From NCBI GenBank assembly GCA_022449345.1, contig JAKURL010000005.1, positions 1 to 64,000 of the forward strand: a stretch of 64,000 nucleotides of DNA, in the 5' to 3' direction. The translations under genes were made by a program, and so were the position numbers. The number at the start of each line of letters is the position of its first letter. Position 1 is the stretch's first letter. Of the stretch, positions 8,861 to 17,790 are shown piece by piece. The notes under the pieces are model-generated. The model was not told the origin of the DNA. It saw only the letters and a list, made by a program, of their open reading frames with translations, and did not search any database. Source of the stretch: Candidatus Thalassarchaeum sp. GTDB lineage: Archaea > Thermoplasmatota > Poseidoniia > Poseidoniales > Thalassarchaeaceae.

Positions 8861-9757
8861 TCAACCGAGGCGGCGATTAGTTTCGGCAAGCAATTGATTG
8901 GGTATTTCTGTTCCAATCACCATCCTTTCACCATCGGGGTGATTAAACGAAAGTGATGTTGCATGAAGGCAAAGGCGATTCACACTCGCCTTACCAAAAC
9001 CGTGTCTTGTATCCCCAGCAACAGGACATCCAAGATTCGCCATATGCAATCTAATCTGAGCTCGGCGCCCTGTGTCTATTTTGATGCGGATGAGGCTGTG
9101 GGCTGGTCCTTCTTTTTCGAGCCACCAATTTGTGATCGCTTCTCTACCACCCCTCCTTCCAGCCTCGACCAAGCGTACTCGCTTGTCTTTTGTCTCGAGT
9201 ATTCGCAGGGTTTCGACTCCAGAGGTAGTAGGTGGTTTCCTATGTACTACTGCGTGATAAATTCGCTCTACTGAGCGGTCTTTGAATTGTTTTTGGAGCA
9301 TATCTTTGGTTTCTGCAGAACGCGCGAATATCATACATCCAGATGTCTCTCTATCGAGCCGGTGAACTAGGTGTGTGCGGGTTTTACCATTTTCCCAAGC
9401 CCATTTTGCAACTCGATCATACATCGTATCTACTTCGCCTCTGTCGGTTGCTACCGAAAGAAGACCAGCTGGTTTGTCGGCAAGTATTACCTCTGCATCG
9501 AAAAACAAAACCTCGGGTGTTGGAATTATTTCTTTGGGTTGAGTCAGTGGTTTGTCGCCATCTGCTTTCGAAACTACTTCCACCAACGAGCCTTTTGCCA
9601 CTTGCATGTTTGCCCGAGTTGCCTTCTCTCCATCGACTCTGACTCGTCCATGATCTACCATTCGGCGAAGGGAATTTCGTTTGGCTGAGGGATGAAGGGA
9701 CGCCAGAACCTCAAGGAGGATTGTGTCCTCTGTGGTTTCGACAGCGGGGTCCGGCAT
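8861..9757 (-). CDS. RluA-family RNA pseudouridine synthase with S4 domain
   Basis: 298 residues. Residues about 12-65 form an S4 RNA-binding domain (SLRRMVDHGRVRVDG). HRLDRETSGC at 132-141 is the RluA catalytic motif with Asp about 135, and the C-terminal GRRAQIRLHMANLGCPVAGD segment is also typical. It converts specific uridines in rRNA or tRNA to pseudouridine; which site cannot be told. The RluA type is mainly bacterial, so an old acquisition is likely. ATG at 9757; gene ends 12 bases from the convergent protease gene. Confidence 0.9.
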   Translation of the reverse strand: MPDPAVETTEDTILLEVLASLHPSAKRNSLRRMVDHGRVRVDGEKATRANMQVAKGSLVEVVSKADGDKPLTQPKEIIPTPEVLFFDAEVILADKPAGLLSVATDRGEVDTMYDRVAKWAWENGKTRTHLVHRLDRETSGCMIFARSAETKDMLQKQFKDRSVERIYHAVVHRKPPTTSGVETLRILETKDKRVRLVEAGRRGGREAITNWWLEKEGPAHSLIRIKIDTGRRAQIRLHMANLGCPVAGDTRHGFGKASVNRLCLHATSLSFNHPDGERMVIGTEIPNQLLAETNRRLG

Positions 9758-9793
9758 GTGCTTGCCAATAGGCCCTACTCATCAAACTGACCG

Positions 9794-11611
9794 TTATTTC
9801 CACCATTGTAGTACGTCTCGATTAATACCAAATTTTTCTTCCCAAATCTGCCTTGCTGAGGAACGCATATTGAACGGCATAGTCTCCAGCAGATTCGCAA
9901 AAATTAACTCCGCTTGATCCCTAGATTTGCCTTTGTCTTTGGGATCTATTACCGAGATAATTAGATCGATTAATTCGACCAATTCTTCATTGGTATTCGG
10001 CTCTGATTTGTCTAACAACGCCAATGCTAACGAGTCCAATACACCATCAGGATCGAGACTGTTATTTGTCTCGAATTCCATCAAAGCGGCTTTTGTTTGG
10101 GTCCCAAAGTGGCCGTCGACAGCCAAATTGGAATTTGACATTTTATTGAGTAATTCTTGCAGTCTCGAGACGTCCTTACCCCTGTCCCCCTCGTGCAGAA
10201 CCCTAGAGCCTAATTCTCCTGCAAACGGGGGAGGAGGGGAACTATGGGTTCCGAAGAAAATAGCTTGGAGGCAATAATAGGTAGGTGCAAGAGCGACCCA
10301 GCCGACAGCTGGAATTGCAATCCAAGAAAAGGTCCAGTATAGTTCACGACTCCCCATATCATAATTATCTGATATACCCAATGAACCTTCAACCCAAGTG
10401 AGTAAATCAAAAGAGATCAAGGCAAGCATGAACCAGAATGTTGCCATTGGTAACCCCATCAACAACCAACCAGCCATCTCATTCCTGCGCCATTCGGGTG
10501 TGGGGAAAATACTCCACCAAAGAAAGAGGAAAACTAGTAGGAATGGTAGTACCGCTCCGAAATTGGCGATTGGAGTTAGAAGGCCCCACCAAATCTCGCC
10601 ATTTTGGAATTGAGCATCTGGACAATACGCGCACTTCCCAATCCATATTGTGTTCAGGAAATCGAGTGCCCAGACAAAATACGCAAACAAAAACCAAGGA
10701 ATTCCAAACAAGAATGATGTCATGATGGGGAGGAAAAGAGGCGTTTCGGGTACTGGATATAGTGCCTTTTCTTCCTTGGTGAGTTTGTGCCATGGCTTAC
10801 CGATATATGTTGGCGATGAGGATTCTGTTGGCAGCGAAAATGCTTCACGTTTAGGCTCAACAGCGAAATCTTTTCTTTCGTGTAACCTGTATCCGCCATC
10901 TGAGAATACGCGTATGCTCCAATTGCCTTCGGATTGCTCGGGCAATGATGCGTTGTTCACGTCTAAGTCCCTGAGCCATTCCCATTGCTGCTTCTGCTTC
11001 CCAATTTCCTGGTCACTCGAACTTGGGTGATAGATTCCAACCCAGGCATCGTTGCTACTTGGAGGGTTGTTGATTTTGAATCGCACGGGTTTGCCAGGTA
11101 CAGCTTCTAAAATTTCAATGGATTCTCTCTTGGGTGACCTCGATGTAAAATCACTTGGGACTCCATGATCGTCAAGAGTCTTCTTGAACAAGCGGATTGC
11201 TTCCTCGTCGTGTATTTCTGAATTACTGCCCTGATACTCTATCTGGATATCTTCCCAACCGCCAGGCGGCGCGTGGTCGCGGTTCCACTGTGCTGTGCCA
11301 TTCTGCTGCGCACTCAGGTACTTTCCATGACTGGACTTTAGGCACACTACGTCGCTACCGCGGTCCTCGACAGTGAACTCTTCCCAGCCACCTTCTGGTG
11401 CCTCTCTGCGGTTGATCTGTACGCTGCCGTCTGGCTGTGCCGACAGGTACATGCCGTGCACGCCCTTGAGGGTAATCTTGCCGTTGTGCCGCTTTTCTAC
11501 ATGGAAGTGTTCCCAGTCATGAGCTTCGTCGCGGTTCCATTCCGCGCGCCCGTCGGGTTGCGCGCTCAGAAACTTCCCGTGTACACTCCGAAGTGACACA
11601 GTTCCGTGCAT
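9794..11611 (-). CDS. Beta-trefoil (fascin-like) / Ig-like / four-TM / peptidoglycan-binding-like fusion protein
   Basis: 605 residues with a mosaic layout. Residues 1-140 hold three repeats of about 46 residues, each with a VHGKFLSAQPDG-type core (HGKFLSAQ, HGMYLSAQ, HGKYLSAQ), the pattern of fascin/actin-crosslinking beta-trefoils. About 165-258 is an Ig-like sandwich (VRFKINNPP, WVGIYHP). About 290-470 holds four hydrophobic helices. About 478-545 resembles a PG_binding_1 helical domain (GDRGKDVSRLQELL, VDGHFGTQTKAAL). A C-terminal helix ends QWWK. There is no signal peptide, so the trefoil may face the cytoplasm. Archaea lack peptidoglycan, so the last domain must bind something else. ATG at 11611. 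Function unknown. Confidence 0.75.
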   Translation of the reverse strand: MHGTVSLRSVHGKFLSAQPDGRAEWNRDEAHDWEHFHVEKRHNGKITLKGVHGMYLSAQPDGSVQINRREAPEGGWEEFTVEDRGSDVVCLKSSHGKYLSAQQNGTAQWNRDHAPPGGWEDIQIEYQGSNSEIHDEEAIRLFKKTLDDHGVPSDFTSRSPKRESIEILEAVPGKPVRFKINNPPSSNDAWVGIYHPSSSDQEIGKQKQQWEWLRDLDVNNASLPEQSEGNWSIRVFSDGGYRLHERKDFAVEPKREAFSLPTESSSPTYIGKPWHKLTKEEKALYPVPETPLFLPIMTSFLFGIPWFLFAYFVWALDFLNTIWIGKCAYCPDAQFQNGEIWWGLLTPIANFGAVLPFLLVFLFLWWSIFPTPEWRRNEMAGWLLMGLPMATFWFMLALISFDLLTWVEGSLGISDNYDMGSRELYWTFSWIAIPAVGWVALAPTYYCLQAIFFGTHSSPPPPFAGELGSRVLHEGDRGKDVSRLQELLNKMSNSNLAVDGHFGTQTKAALMEFETNNSLDPDGVLDSLALALLDKSEPNTNEELVELIDLIISVIDPKDKGKSRDQAELIFANLLETMPFNMRSSARQIWEEKFGINRDVLQWWK

Positions 11612-11878
11612 GATTAAACGGAAACCAAAGAGAATATGGATGTTGTTAAGATGAAAATCTAAACTGGTTTGACCTCTTTTCCGGTTGTCATGATAAAGTT
11701 CTCAATACAAACAACTTCAATTGATTCGAAATCTAACACCTGTTTTTGATACTTCAAGTATCTCGATAGAGTCAGACACGATTTGGCCAACAATAGATTA
11801 GATAAGGCGTTTGTGTAGGTTAAAAAAACGAGGCCAAGGAGGAGAATTGTTGAAGTCTCGTATCTTACTTCGGTATAC

Positions 11879-12778
11879 ATGAACGCCAAGTATGCTGTTC
11901 TGATTATGAGCGCGCTAATGCTGACTGCCGGGTGTATAGGAGAGACTGGGCCTACGGGTGAGGAGGGCGCTCAAGGTCCTCCTGGTCCCCAAGGGCCGGC
12001 AGGAGAGGAAGGAGCACAGGGGCCGCCAGGCGAGCAAGGTGAGGTAGGACTGATAGGAGAGGAAGGAGCACAGGGGCCACCGGGAGAGCAAGGTGAGCCG
12101 GGGCAAGACGTAAACATGTCTTACATCACTCAACTAGAGGCGGATATCGCAGCCAATGAAGCCACGATTGCGCAACTGGAGCTCGCCCTTGCCAATGCTA
12201 CGTCCTGCCAACTTGTTCCGAGAGGAAATTGTGCAGGGGCTTGGCTATATGGAGCGAATCTTTCTGGTTTGGATTTGACAGGAATAAACCTGCGTGGCGC
12301 ATGGCTCAATAATGCAAATCTGGATGGTGCGGTGTTGCGGAACGCCGATATGAGGGGGGCGATAATGCACTATGCTTCCTTCAGAAATGCCACTATGGAC
12401 TATGTTGAAATGCGCGCCGCACAGGCTGATTATACTGATTTTTCTAACGCTGGCCTTCGATACGCAGACCTTTCTGATGTGAAGAGTGTTTCAGGAAACC
12501 TCTCAAACGCTGATCTTGAACATGCAAATCTGAATGGAATTTGGGCGGTGAGCGTTGATCTTACCCTCGCCAATTTAGAAAATGCCGACCTAACAAGCGC
12601 TATTCTATGGTTAAGTGATCTGTCCAATTCCTCCCTCAGGTATTCGGATCTTAAATTCGCTGAATTACAGACAAGTGTTGTGGAAGATGTTGGAATTGAT
12701 TGGCACGGAGCATATTGTTTTCAAACGATTCGTTCAGGTCCAACGGATGATTGTGAGGAAATATTTGAGGACATTTAG
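11879..12778 (+). CDS. Lipoprotein with collagen-like and pentapeptide repeats
   Basis: 299 residues. The signal peptide ends LTAGC (Cys about 19). Residues about 22-78 are Gly-X-Y triplets ([16 protein letters not shown] and similar, with the unit [14 protein letters not shown] repeated), which can form a collagen triple helix. About 80-108 is a coiled-coil-like segment ([16 protein letters not shown]) that could trimerise it. About 112-280 is a pentapeptide-repeat region with A(D/N)Lxx units ([23 protein letters not shown]), forming a right-handed beta-helix. A surface stalk with a rod-like head is the likely structure; the ligand is unknown. Divergent from the trefoil fusion gene; its stop overlaps the stop of convergent purQ. 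Confidence 0.85.
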   Translation: MNAKYAVLIMSALMLTAGCIGETGPTGEEGAQGPPGPQGPAGEEGAQGPPGEQGEVGLIGEEGAQGPPGEQGEPGQDVNMSYITQLEADIAANEATIAQLELALANATSCQLVPRGNCAGAWLYGANLSGLDLTGINLRGAWLNNANLDGAVLRNADMRGAIMHYASFRNATMDYVEMRAAQADYTDFSNAGLRYADLSDVKSVSGNLSNADLEHANLNGIWAVSVDLTLANLENADLTSAILWLSDLSNSSLRYSDLKFAELQTSVVEDVGIDWHGAYCFQTIRSGPTDDCEEIFEDI

Positions 12779-13587
12779 AGAAGGTTGCGGGCATACTCAA
12801 CGGCATTGTGGAATATCGCCATGCCCTCTCCCTCACCGTGCTCGCCACTCTCTCGCGTCCAAGTTGCTCCTAGCCAAGTTGAGTGGTTCGCCTCTGGGTG
12901 GGGCATTAGCCCAAAGACAAGCCCGGTTGGGTCGCAAACTCCTGCAATGTTTCGCCAGCTCTGATTAGGTGAGAGGGGGTAAGTGAGAACTTTGTCTCCG
13001 GCACTCGGGTAATCAGTAGATGGGTCAACATAACGAACAACGAGTTGCCCTGATCCTGCCCAGTGGTCGAGAAGTTCTCTATCATCGGTGACGAACTTAC
13101 CTTCTCCGTGGCGGACTGGTACTCTCATTCTGGTGAGTCCTTTGGTCCAAATGCATGGGCTATTCGGGTCGAACTCAAGAGTTGCCCAGCGATTCTCATA
13201 ATGGCCGCTATCGTTGAGTGCAAGTGATGCAGTTTGGGTCAGGCTGACTTCTTCGTCGCCTGGAAGCAGGCCCATCTTGACGAGGACTTGGAATCCATTG
13301 CAGATACCGATTACTGGTTTGCCTGCCTGCACGAAGCGTCTGACTTGGTCGCGTAATCAGAATCTCAATCGGTTGCCCTTTAACCTACCACTACCAAGGT
13401 GATCGCCGAAAGAAAAGCCTCCTGGCACAGCCATGATGTGATAGTCGTCTAGACTCAATTCTCCATTGACTAGCCTATTGACGTGAACTCTGTCCGCGCT
13501 AGCACCAGCCATCTCGAAGACCGCCATAGTTTCGGTTTCACAATTGATTCCAAAACCGGAAAGTACTGCAACGCGAACTTGACTCAT
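12775..13587 (-). pseudogene. purQ: PurQ, FGAM synthase glutaminase subunit, interrupted by an in-frame TGA
   Basis: Glutaminase subunit of phosphoribosylformylglycinamidine synthase, step four of purine synthesis. The 271-codon frame reads MSQVRVAVLSGFGINCE, GGFSFGDHLGSGRL, then NRLRF, a TGA (13357-13359), then LRDQVRRF in the same frame and on through GICNGFQ (nucleophile Cys about 96) and PHPEAN (His about 230, Glu about 232). No bases are gained or lost: only one codon is wrong. Homologues usually carry NRLRYRL-like residues here, so CGA to TGA is the simplest change. A GTG at 13332 could restart the second part but would lack the oxyanion region. ATG overlaps the purL stop (ATGA). It is a sequencing error, a strain mutation or readthrough. 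Confidence 0.85.
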
Positions 13588-16500
13588 TTAGGGCCACCTC
13601 CGTCTAGGGTGCCTTTCCAAGCGCTTCGCAAATCACTCATCGAGGTAGATGTTAGGTTGTCTTCTCCATTTCTAACCGAGATCTTGTCTCCATCCTCAAC
13701 TGTACCCAAAGCATAGCATGCGTGGTCGGCCATTGAGGTCTCAAATACTTCGCAATCCTCTGGTTTTACGCTAACCAAGATGCGCCCAAGGGATTCCCCA
13801 AACATAGCCCCCCAAGCATCGATTTGGGTGCAGTCTGACATAATCGAGGAGAGGTCGATACCTGCGCCGGAGTCTGAGCCAAAGCAGCATTCTGCAAGGG
13901 CTACTGCTAATCCTCCATCGCTGCAATCGTGAGCACTTGCAACAAGCCCCTTCTCCATCGCGCTGGTAAGGGCTCTGTACATCGCTAGGTTACGGGTTGT
14001 ATCTATTTCTGGTACTCGACCACCAATGCCGGACTTACCTCCTGTCTCATCTCTCAACATGTATGCTAATTCACTAGCTCCGAGTTCATAGTGGGACTCT
14101 CCGCAGAGATATATTCGGTCGCCTGCGGACTTGAAATCGCTTGATACTGCCTTGCGTACATCCGAGTGGTTTCCTATCAGACTGAAGAGAATTGTCGGGG
14201 GGATACTGATTTTCTCTCCGTGCAATGTAGCATCGTTCTTCATCGAATCTTTACCGCTGATGCACGGCAGATTGTAGGCACGGCAGACGTCGTCTAAGGC
14301 TCGGTTAGCTCTGACTAATTGCGCCAGTTTGTAGCGGCCGTCTGGAGTCTTTGCAGATTCTACTGGGTCAGGCCAACAGAAGTTGTCTAGTCCTGCTATT
14401 AGATCGAGGTCTACGCCAACGCAGACCGCATTTCGTAGGGCTTCGTCGATGGCAGCAGCAGTCATTGCGTAGGCATCGATATCTGAGTATCGAGGAACAA
14501 TACCGTTGGAGATTACAGCGCCCTGAGTTTGCCCTTGAATCGGGGCAATTACTGCTGCATCGCCGGGGGCGTCGTGGTTGACTCCACAAAACGGCTTGAT
14601 GACCGATTGAGCGATGACTTCGTGATCGTAGGAACGTACCCACCACTCTTTACTTGCAACATTGGGGCGCGCCATAAGTCGCATTAGTACGTCTCCAATT
14701 TCCGATATGTCTGGAAGGATTGGATCTGTGTGAGTTGGGGTTTTCCACTCGGAATTGAGTTCTAATTGGGGGCAGCCATCGTGCAAGAATGAAATAGGTA
14801 AATGCGCCACCACATCTTCTCCCATTCGAACAACAAACGCACCCGAATCGGTGAATGTTCCAACCGCTGTAGCCTCTACTTCGTGTAACTCTGCTAGCGC
14901 TTCGAATTCCGCGCAGTCCACCGGTCTTACCCCTACTGTCATCCTTTCTTGAGACTCAGAAACTAGAATTTCCCAAGGGCTTAGGCCGGCCTGCTTGAGA
15001 GGAACTACAGTTAGGTCAAGATCTGCTCCACCTGTTAGTTCAGCCATCTCCCCCACAGAACTTGAAAGCCCGCCGGCACCATTGTCTGTGATTACTTGGA
15101 TTAGTCCCTCGTCGCGGGCTTCGATAATCATGTCAATCATTTTCTTCTGGGTAATTGGGTCACCAATTTGAACCGCTGAACTTGGACTCTCTTCGGTTAA
15201 TTCAAGGCTTGAGAAAGTAGCTCCGTGGATACCGTCAGAGCCGACTCGCCCCCCCACCATGTAAACTACATCACCTGGGGTTGGCGTCTTGTCGTGAGAT
15301 TCCCTTCCGTCGGGTAATACACGAGGCATTAGACCGACCGTCCCGCAGTAAACTAGAGGTTTGCCGAGGTATCTCTCATCGAAGATAATCGCACCGTTTA
15401 CTGTAGGGATTCCTGATTCGTTTCCTCCCGCTCGAACTCCGGCGTGCACTCCTCGAAAAACTCGTGAAGGGTGGAATAGGCCCTCTGGAATGTTGCCTGA
15501 GTAATCCGGCGGACCGAAACAGAATACGTCCGTATTAGCAATAGGTCGTGCGCCCAATCCTGTACCGAGAATGTCTCTATTTACTCCAACAATTCCTGTC
15601 ATCGCGCCTCCAAATGGATCTAGTGCGCTGGGTGAGTTGTGAGTTTCAGCCTTCATGCAAAGGCTCCAATCATCGTTCCAAGCAATCACTCCGGAGTTGT
15701 CATGGAAAATCGACAATAGCCAATCGACCTCTTTCTGAATGTCTAGGGTCGGCTTCATGATGTGTGTCTTGAATAGAGAATCTATCGTCGAATCTTCACC
15801 CGTCTCTGTGTCCTTGTGGTGAATCTTTGCGGCGAATATCTTGTGAGAGCAGTGCTCCGACCAAGTCTGCGCCAAACACTCCAATTCTGCATCTGTTGGA
15901 GCATTTGGTGGTAGTCCTAGCTCCCTCCTCTCAGCTTGCACCACCGGCTCACTGTAATGTGATTGTATGGCCTTCATTTCGTTCAAATTTAATGCGAGAA
16001 GGCCGGTATCGGAAATCTCGATTAGTTCTTCGTCAGAGACCTCTAAATCGACTATTGAGGGAGCTGCTTGGTCAAGTGCTGGTCTGTCTGGGAAGTCTAG
16101 TGTGGGCCAAGCTGAGTTTTGGCAATCTGTGCGGCTTGCAATAGCGGCTCTCTCAATCATTGGGTTGTGCAACTTACTGGCTAACCATTCAGCAGAAGTG
16201 TTCACAGGGACCCCCCAGAATGCGTAAGTTCGGGTTGTAGCAACGGCGGCATCCGAAACAAGGCGGGGGAATAGTGTCAGTAGCCCGTCCAAACCTGCTT
16301 GACCTGCGTTGTCGGTAACTCCAGGCTTAAATCCGACTTGAATAACAATTTGCGGCGGCTCTGAGAAAATCTCCGAGTCGTCAAGAAGTCTTGAGTTTAC
16401 ATTCCCCTGTTCGATGACTGGATCTGCAAAGAGATCGTAGACGGTTTGTTGAGCCTCATCATCCGAGAGCTTAGCGCGAACCTGATATCCGAGGATTACT

Positions 16501-16631
16501 CGAACAGAGTCGATATTTAGGTTGTAATTTGAGGTGAGCATGCTCTTGACTGAGTCGCCACGAGCATCGGGGAGGCCTGCGAGGTCTCTGGTGGTGACCT
16601 CGAAAGAAAAAACCGGGGTCGCCGCGCCCAT
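13584..16631 (-). CDS. purL: PurL, FGAM synthase synthetase subunit with fused N-terminal PurS-like region
   Basis: 1015 residues. Residues about 5-170 resemble two PurS-like halves (SVRVILGYQVRAKL and PQIVIQVGFKPGVTDNAG), as in large FGAM synthases. The ATP-binding PurM-like halves follow: AETHNSPSALDPFGGA, GGRVGSDGIHGATFSS and ITDNGAGGLSSSVGEM in the first, and GVDLDLIAGLDN, ISGKDSMKND and HDCSDGGLAVALAE in the second. It makes FGAM from FGAR using ATP and ammonia from PurQ. PurS is normally a separate archaeal gene; the fused form resembles the large bacterial/eukaryotic layout, but the glutaminase stays separate (purQ, 4-base overlap). ATG at 16631; divergent from pyrF. Confidence 0.93.
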   Translation of the reverse strand: MGAATPVFSFEVTTRDLAGLPDARGDSVKSMLTSNYNLNIDSVRVILGYQVRAKLSDDEAQQTVYDLFADPVIEQGNVNSRLLDDSEIFSEPPQIVIQVGFKPGVTDNAGQAGLDGLLTLFPRLVSDAAVATTRTYAFWGVPVNTSAEWLASKLHNPMIERAAIASRTDCQNSAWPTLDFPDRPALDQAAPSIVDLEVSDEELIEISDTGLLALNLNEMKAIQSHYSEPVVQAERRELGLPPNAPTDAELECLAQTWSEHCSHKIFAAKIHHKDTETGEDSTIDSLFKTHIMKPTLDIQKEVDWLLSIFHDNSGVIAWNDDWSLCMKAETHNSPSALDPFGGAMTGIVGVNRDILGTGLGARPIANTDVFCFGPPDYSGNIPEGLFHPSRVFRGVHAGVRAGGNESGIPTVNGAIIFDERYLGKPLVYCGTVGLMPRVLPDGRESHDKTPTPGDVVYMVGGRVGSDGIHGATFSSLELTEESPSSAVQIGDPITQKKMIDMIIEARDEGLIQVITDNGAGGLSSSVGEMAELTGGADLDLTVVPLKQAGLSPWEILVSESQERMTVGVRPVDCAEFEALAELHEVEATAVGTFTDSGAFVVRMGEDVVAHLPISFLHDGCPQLELNSEWKTPTHTDPILPDISEIGDVLMRLMARPNVASKEWWVRSYDHEVIAQSVIKPFCGVNHDAPGDAAVIAPIQGQTQGAVISNGIVPRYSDIDAYAMTAAAIDEALRNAVCVGVDLDLIAGLDNFCWPDPVESAKTPDGRYKLAQLVRANRALDDVCRAYNLPCISGKDSMKNDATLHGEKISIPPTILFSLIGNHSDVRKAVSSDFKSAGDRIYLCGESHYELGASELAYMLRDETGGKSGIGGRVPEIDTTRNLAMYRALTSAMEKGLVASAHDCSDGGLAVALAECCFGSDSGAGIDLSSIMSDCTQIDAWGAMFGESLGRILVSVKPEDCEVFETSMADHACYALGTVEDGDKISVRNGEDNLTSTSMSDLRSAWKGTLDGGGPK

Positions 16632-16754
16632 GAGTGAACCTCGGTGGCTCGCTCCTGTGTCGTGCCGTCAATGAACAAACCGGTGCAGGCCTATGGCCTG
16701 AACTGGTGAATTATAGGGAAAGACTTGAGACGGTCGCGTCGGCGGAATGGCCTG

Positions 16755-17558
16755 ATGCGAGCCGAAGGACTCTGGGGGGTGCGCTGGTCATCCTGCGCTA
16801 ATCCATTGGCGCATCGCTTCATGGAAACCGCCGCTAGAAAGGGTACTTTGGTGTGCCTGGCGGCGGATATGAGAAGCGTCGGCGAACTCGTCGATTTGGT
16901 GGAAGAAGTAGGGCCTCATATCGCCGCATTAAAGACTCATGTTGACTTGGTCGATGACTTTTCCACAGAGTCTTGGCAGAGTCTTGTCGATGCCGCCAAG
17001 AGGCACGACTTATTGCTGTTTGAAGATCGAAAATTTGCTGACATCGGAAAGGTGTCTCAAAACCAGATGGCTGGTGTTCACGACATTCGCTCGTGGGCGG
17101 ATATCGTAACTGCCCATCGTGTTTCTGGACCAGATATTGTCGATGGGATTGCAGCCGGTTGGGCAGATGTAGAGAGAATTGGTGGTGTTTTGCTCTTAGC
17201 CCAGATGTCAAGCAGCGGTAATCTCCTAGATGGAAGTTACACAGATGAGGTGATTGCCACAGGAAGTGGTTCTCCACACGTAATCGGTTACATCGGGAAT
17301 GGAAGTTCCGCTGAGGAAGTTGCAGCCCTCCGAGAAAAAGTAGGAGACGGGCAGATGATTTGGACTCCTGGGGTTAATCTGGCGGTTGGTGATGGTGCGA
17401 TGGGTCAGAGATATGGTCATCCAAGAAATGCCATTCTTGCGGGTTCTGACGCGATTATTGTTGGTTCAGGGATTCATGGGGTAGACGAGAGAGCGAAAGC
17501 AGCCGCTGAATATGCTCGGGCGTCATTCGAGGCTCTTTCAGAACGCGAGGGGGAATAA
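16755..17558 (+). CDS. pyrF: Orotidine 5'-phosphate decarboxylase, eukaryote (URA3)-like type
   Basis: About 267 residues. LFEDRKFADIGKVSQNQ carries the DxKxxD-type catalytic array, and CLAADM, ALKTHVDLVDDF and the late segment beginning TPGVNLAVGDG fit the longer URA3-like class. It makes UMP from OMP, the last step of de novo UMP synthesis. The ATG at 16755 is chosen since SCANPLAHRFM just after it aligns with the conserved N-terminal helix of this class; a TTG at 16725 is possible. Divergent from purL; its TAA overlaps the ATG of the next gene. Confidence 0.9.
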   Translation: MRAEGLWGVRWSSCANPLAHRFMETAARKGTLVCLAADMRSVGELVDLVEEVGPHIAALKTHVDLVDDFSTESWQSLVDAAKRHDLLLFEDRKFADIGKVSQNQMAGVHDIRSWADIVTAHRVSGPDIVDGIAAGWADVERIGGVLLLAQMSSSGNLLDGSYTDEVIATGSGSPHVIGYIGNGSSAEEVAALREKVGDGQMIWTPGVNLAVGDGAMGQRYGHPRNAILAGSDAIIVGSGIHGVDERAKAAAEYARASFEALSEREGE

Positions 17559-17782
17559 TGCTCGATTCAATTGCGAATTTGCTAATTTTAGTCGTAACCC
17601 TTTTGATTCTCGGATTCATTCTAGCTCGGGAAGTCATCAAACGATGGAGAATAGGATTGAGGATTACGGCAGCCGATGAGAGTTTGCTGACAGACAATTC
17701 TGTATCGGTCAAGATGATTACCGATGCGCCGGAAGGAAGTGTAATAGTTTCACATGTACCCGCTATAGAAATTAATGAATGA
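17558..17782 (+). CDS. Small single-TM protein after pyrF
   Basis: 74 residues: one N-terminal hydrophobic helix (LLILVVTLLILGFILA) followed by a basic stretch (REVIKRWRIGLR) and a short polar domain. The positive-inside rule puts the C-terminal domain in the cytoplasm. ATG shares an A with the pyrF TAA, so it is translationally coupled. No family recognised; a scaffold or regulatory membrane peptide is possible. Confidence 0.65.
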   Translation: MLDSIANLLILVVTLLILGFILAREVIKRWRIGLRITAADESLLTDNSVSVKMITDAPEGSVIVSHVPAIEINE

Positions 17783-17790
17783 AGAATCTA

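Noticed and set aside
11659-11880. A 73-codon frame on the minus strand between the trefoil and collagen genes, with one hydrophobic segment, starting at an ATG that shares CATG with the collagen gene
   Set aside because: No recognisable motif, composition like intergenic DNA and overlap with a likely promoter; left out as a gene.
12775-13587. Selenocysteine or code reassignment at the purQ TGA
   Set aside because: Homologues have no Cys/Sec at this place and TGA ends other genes in the window.
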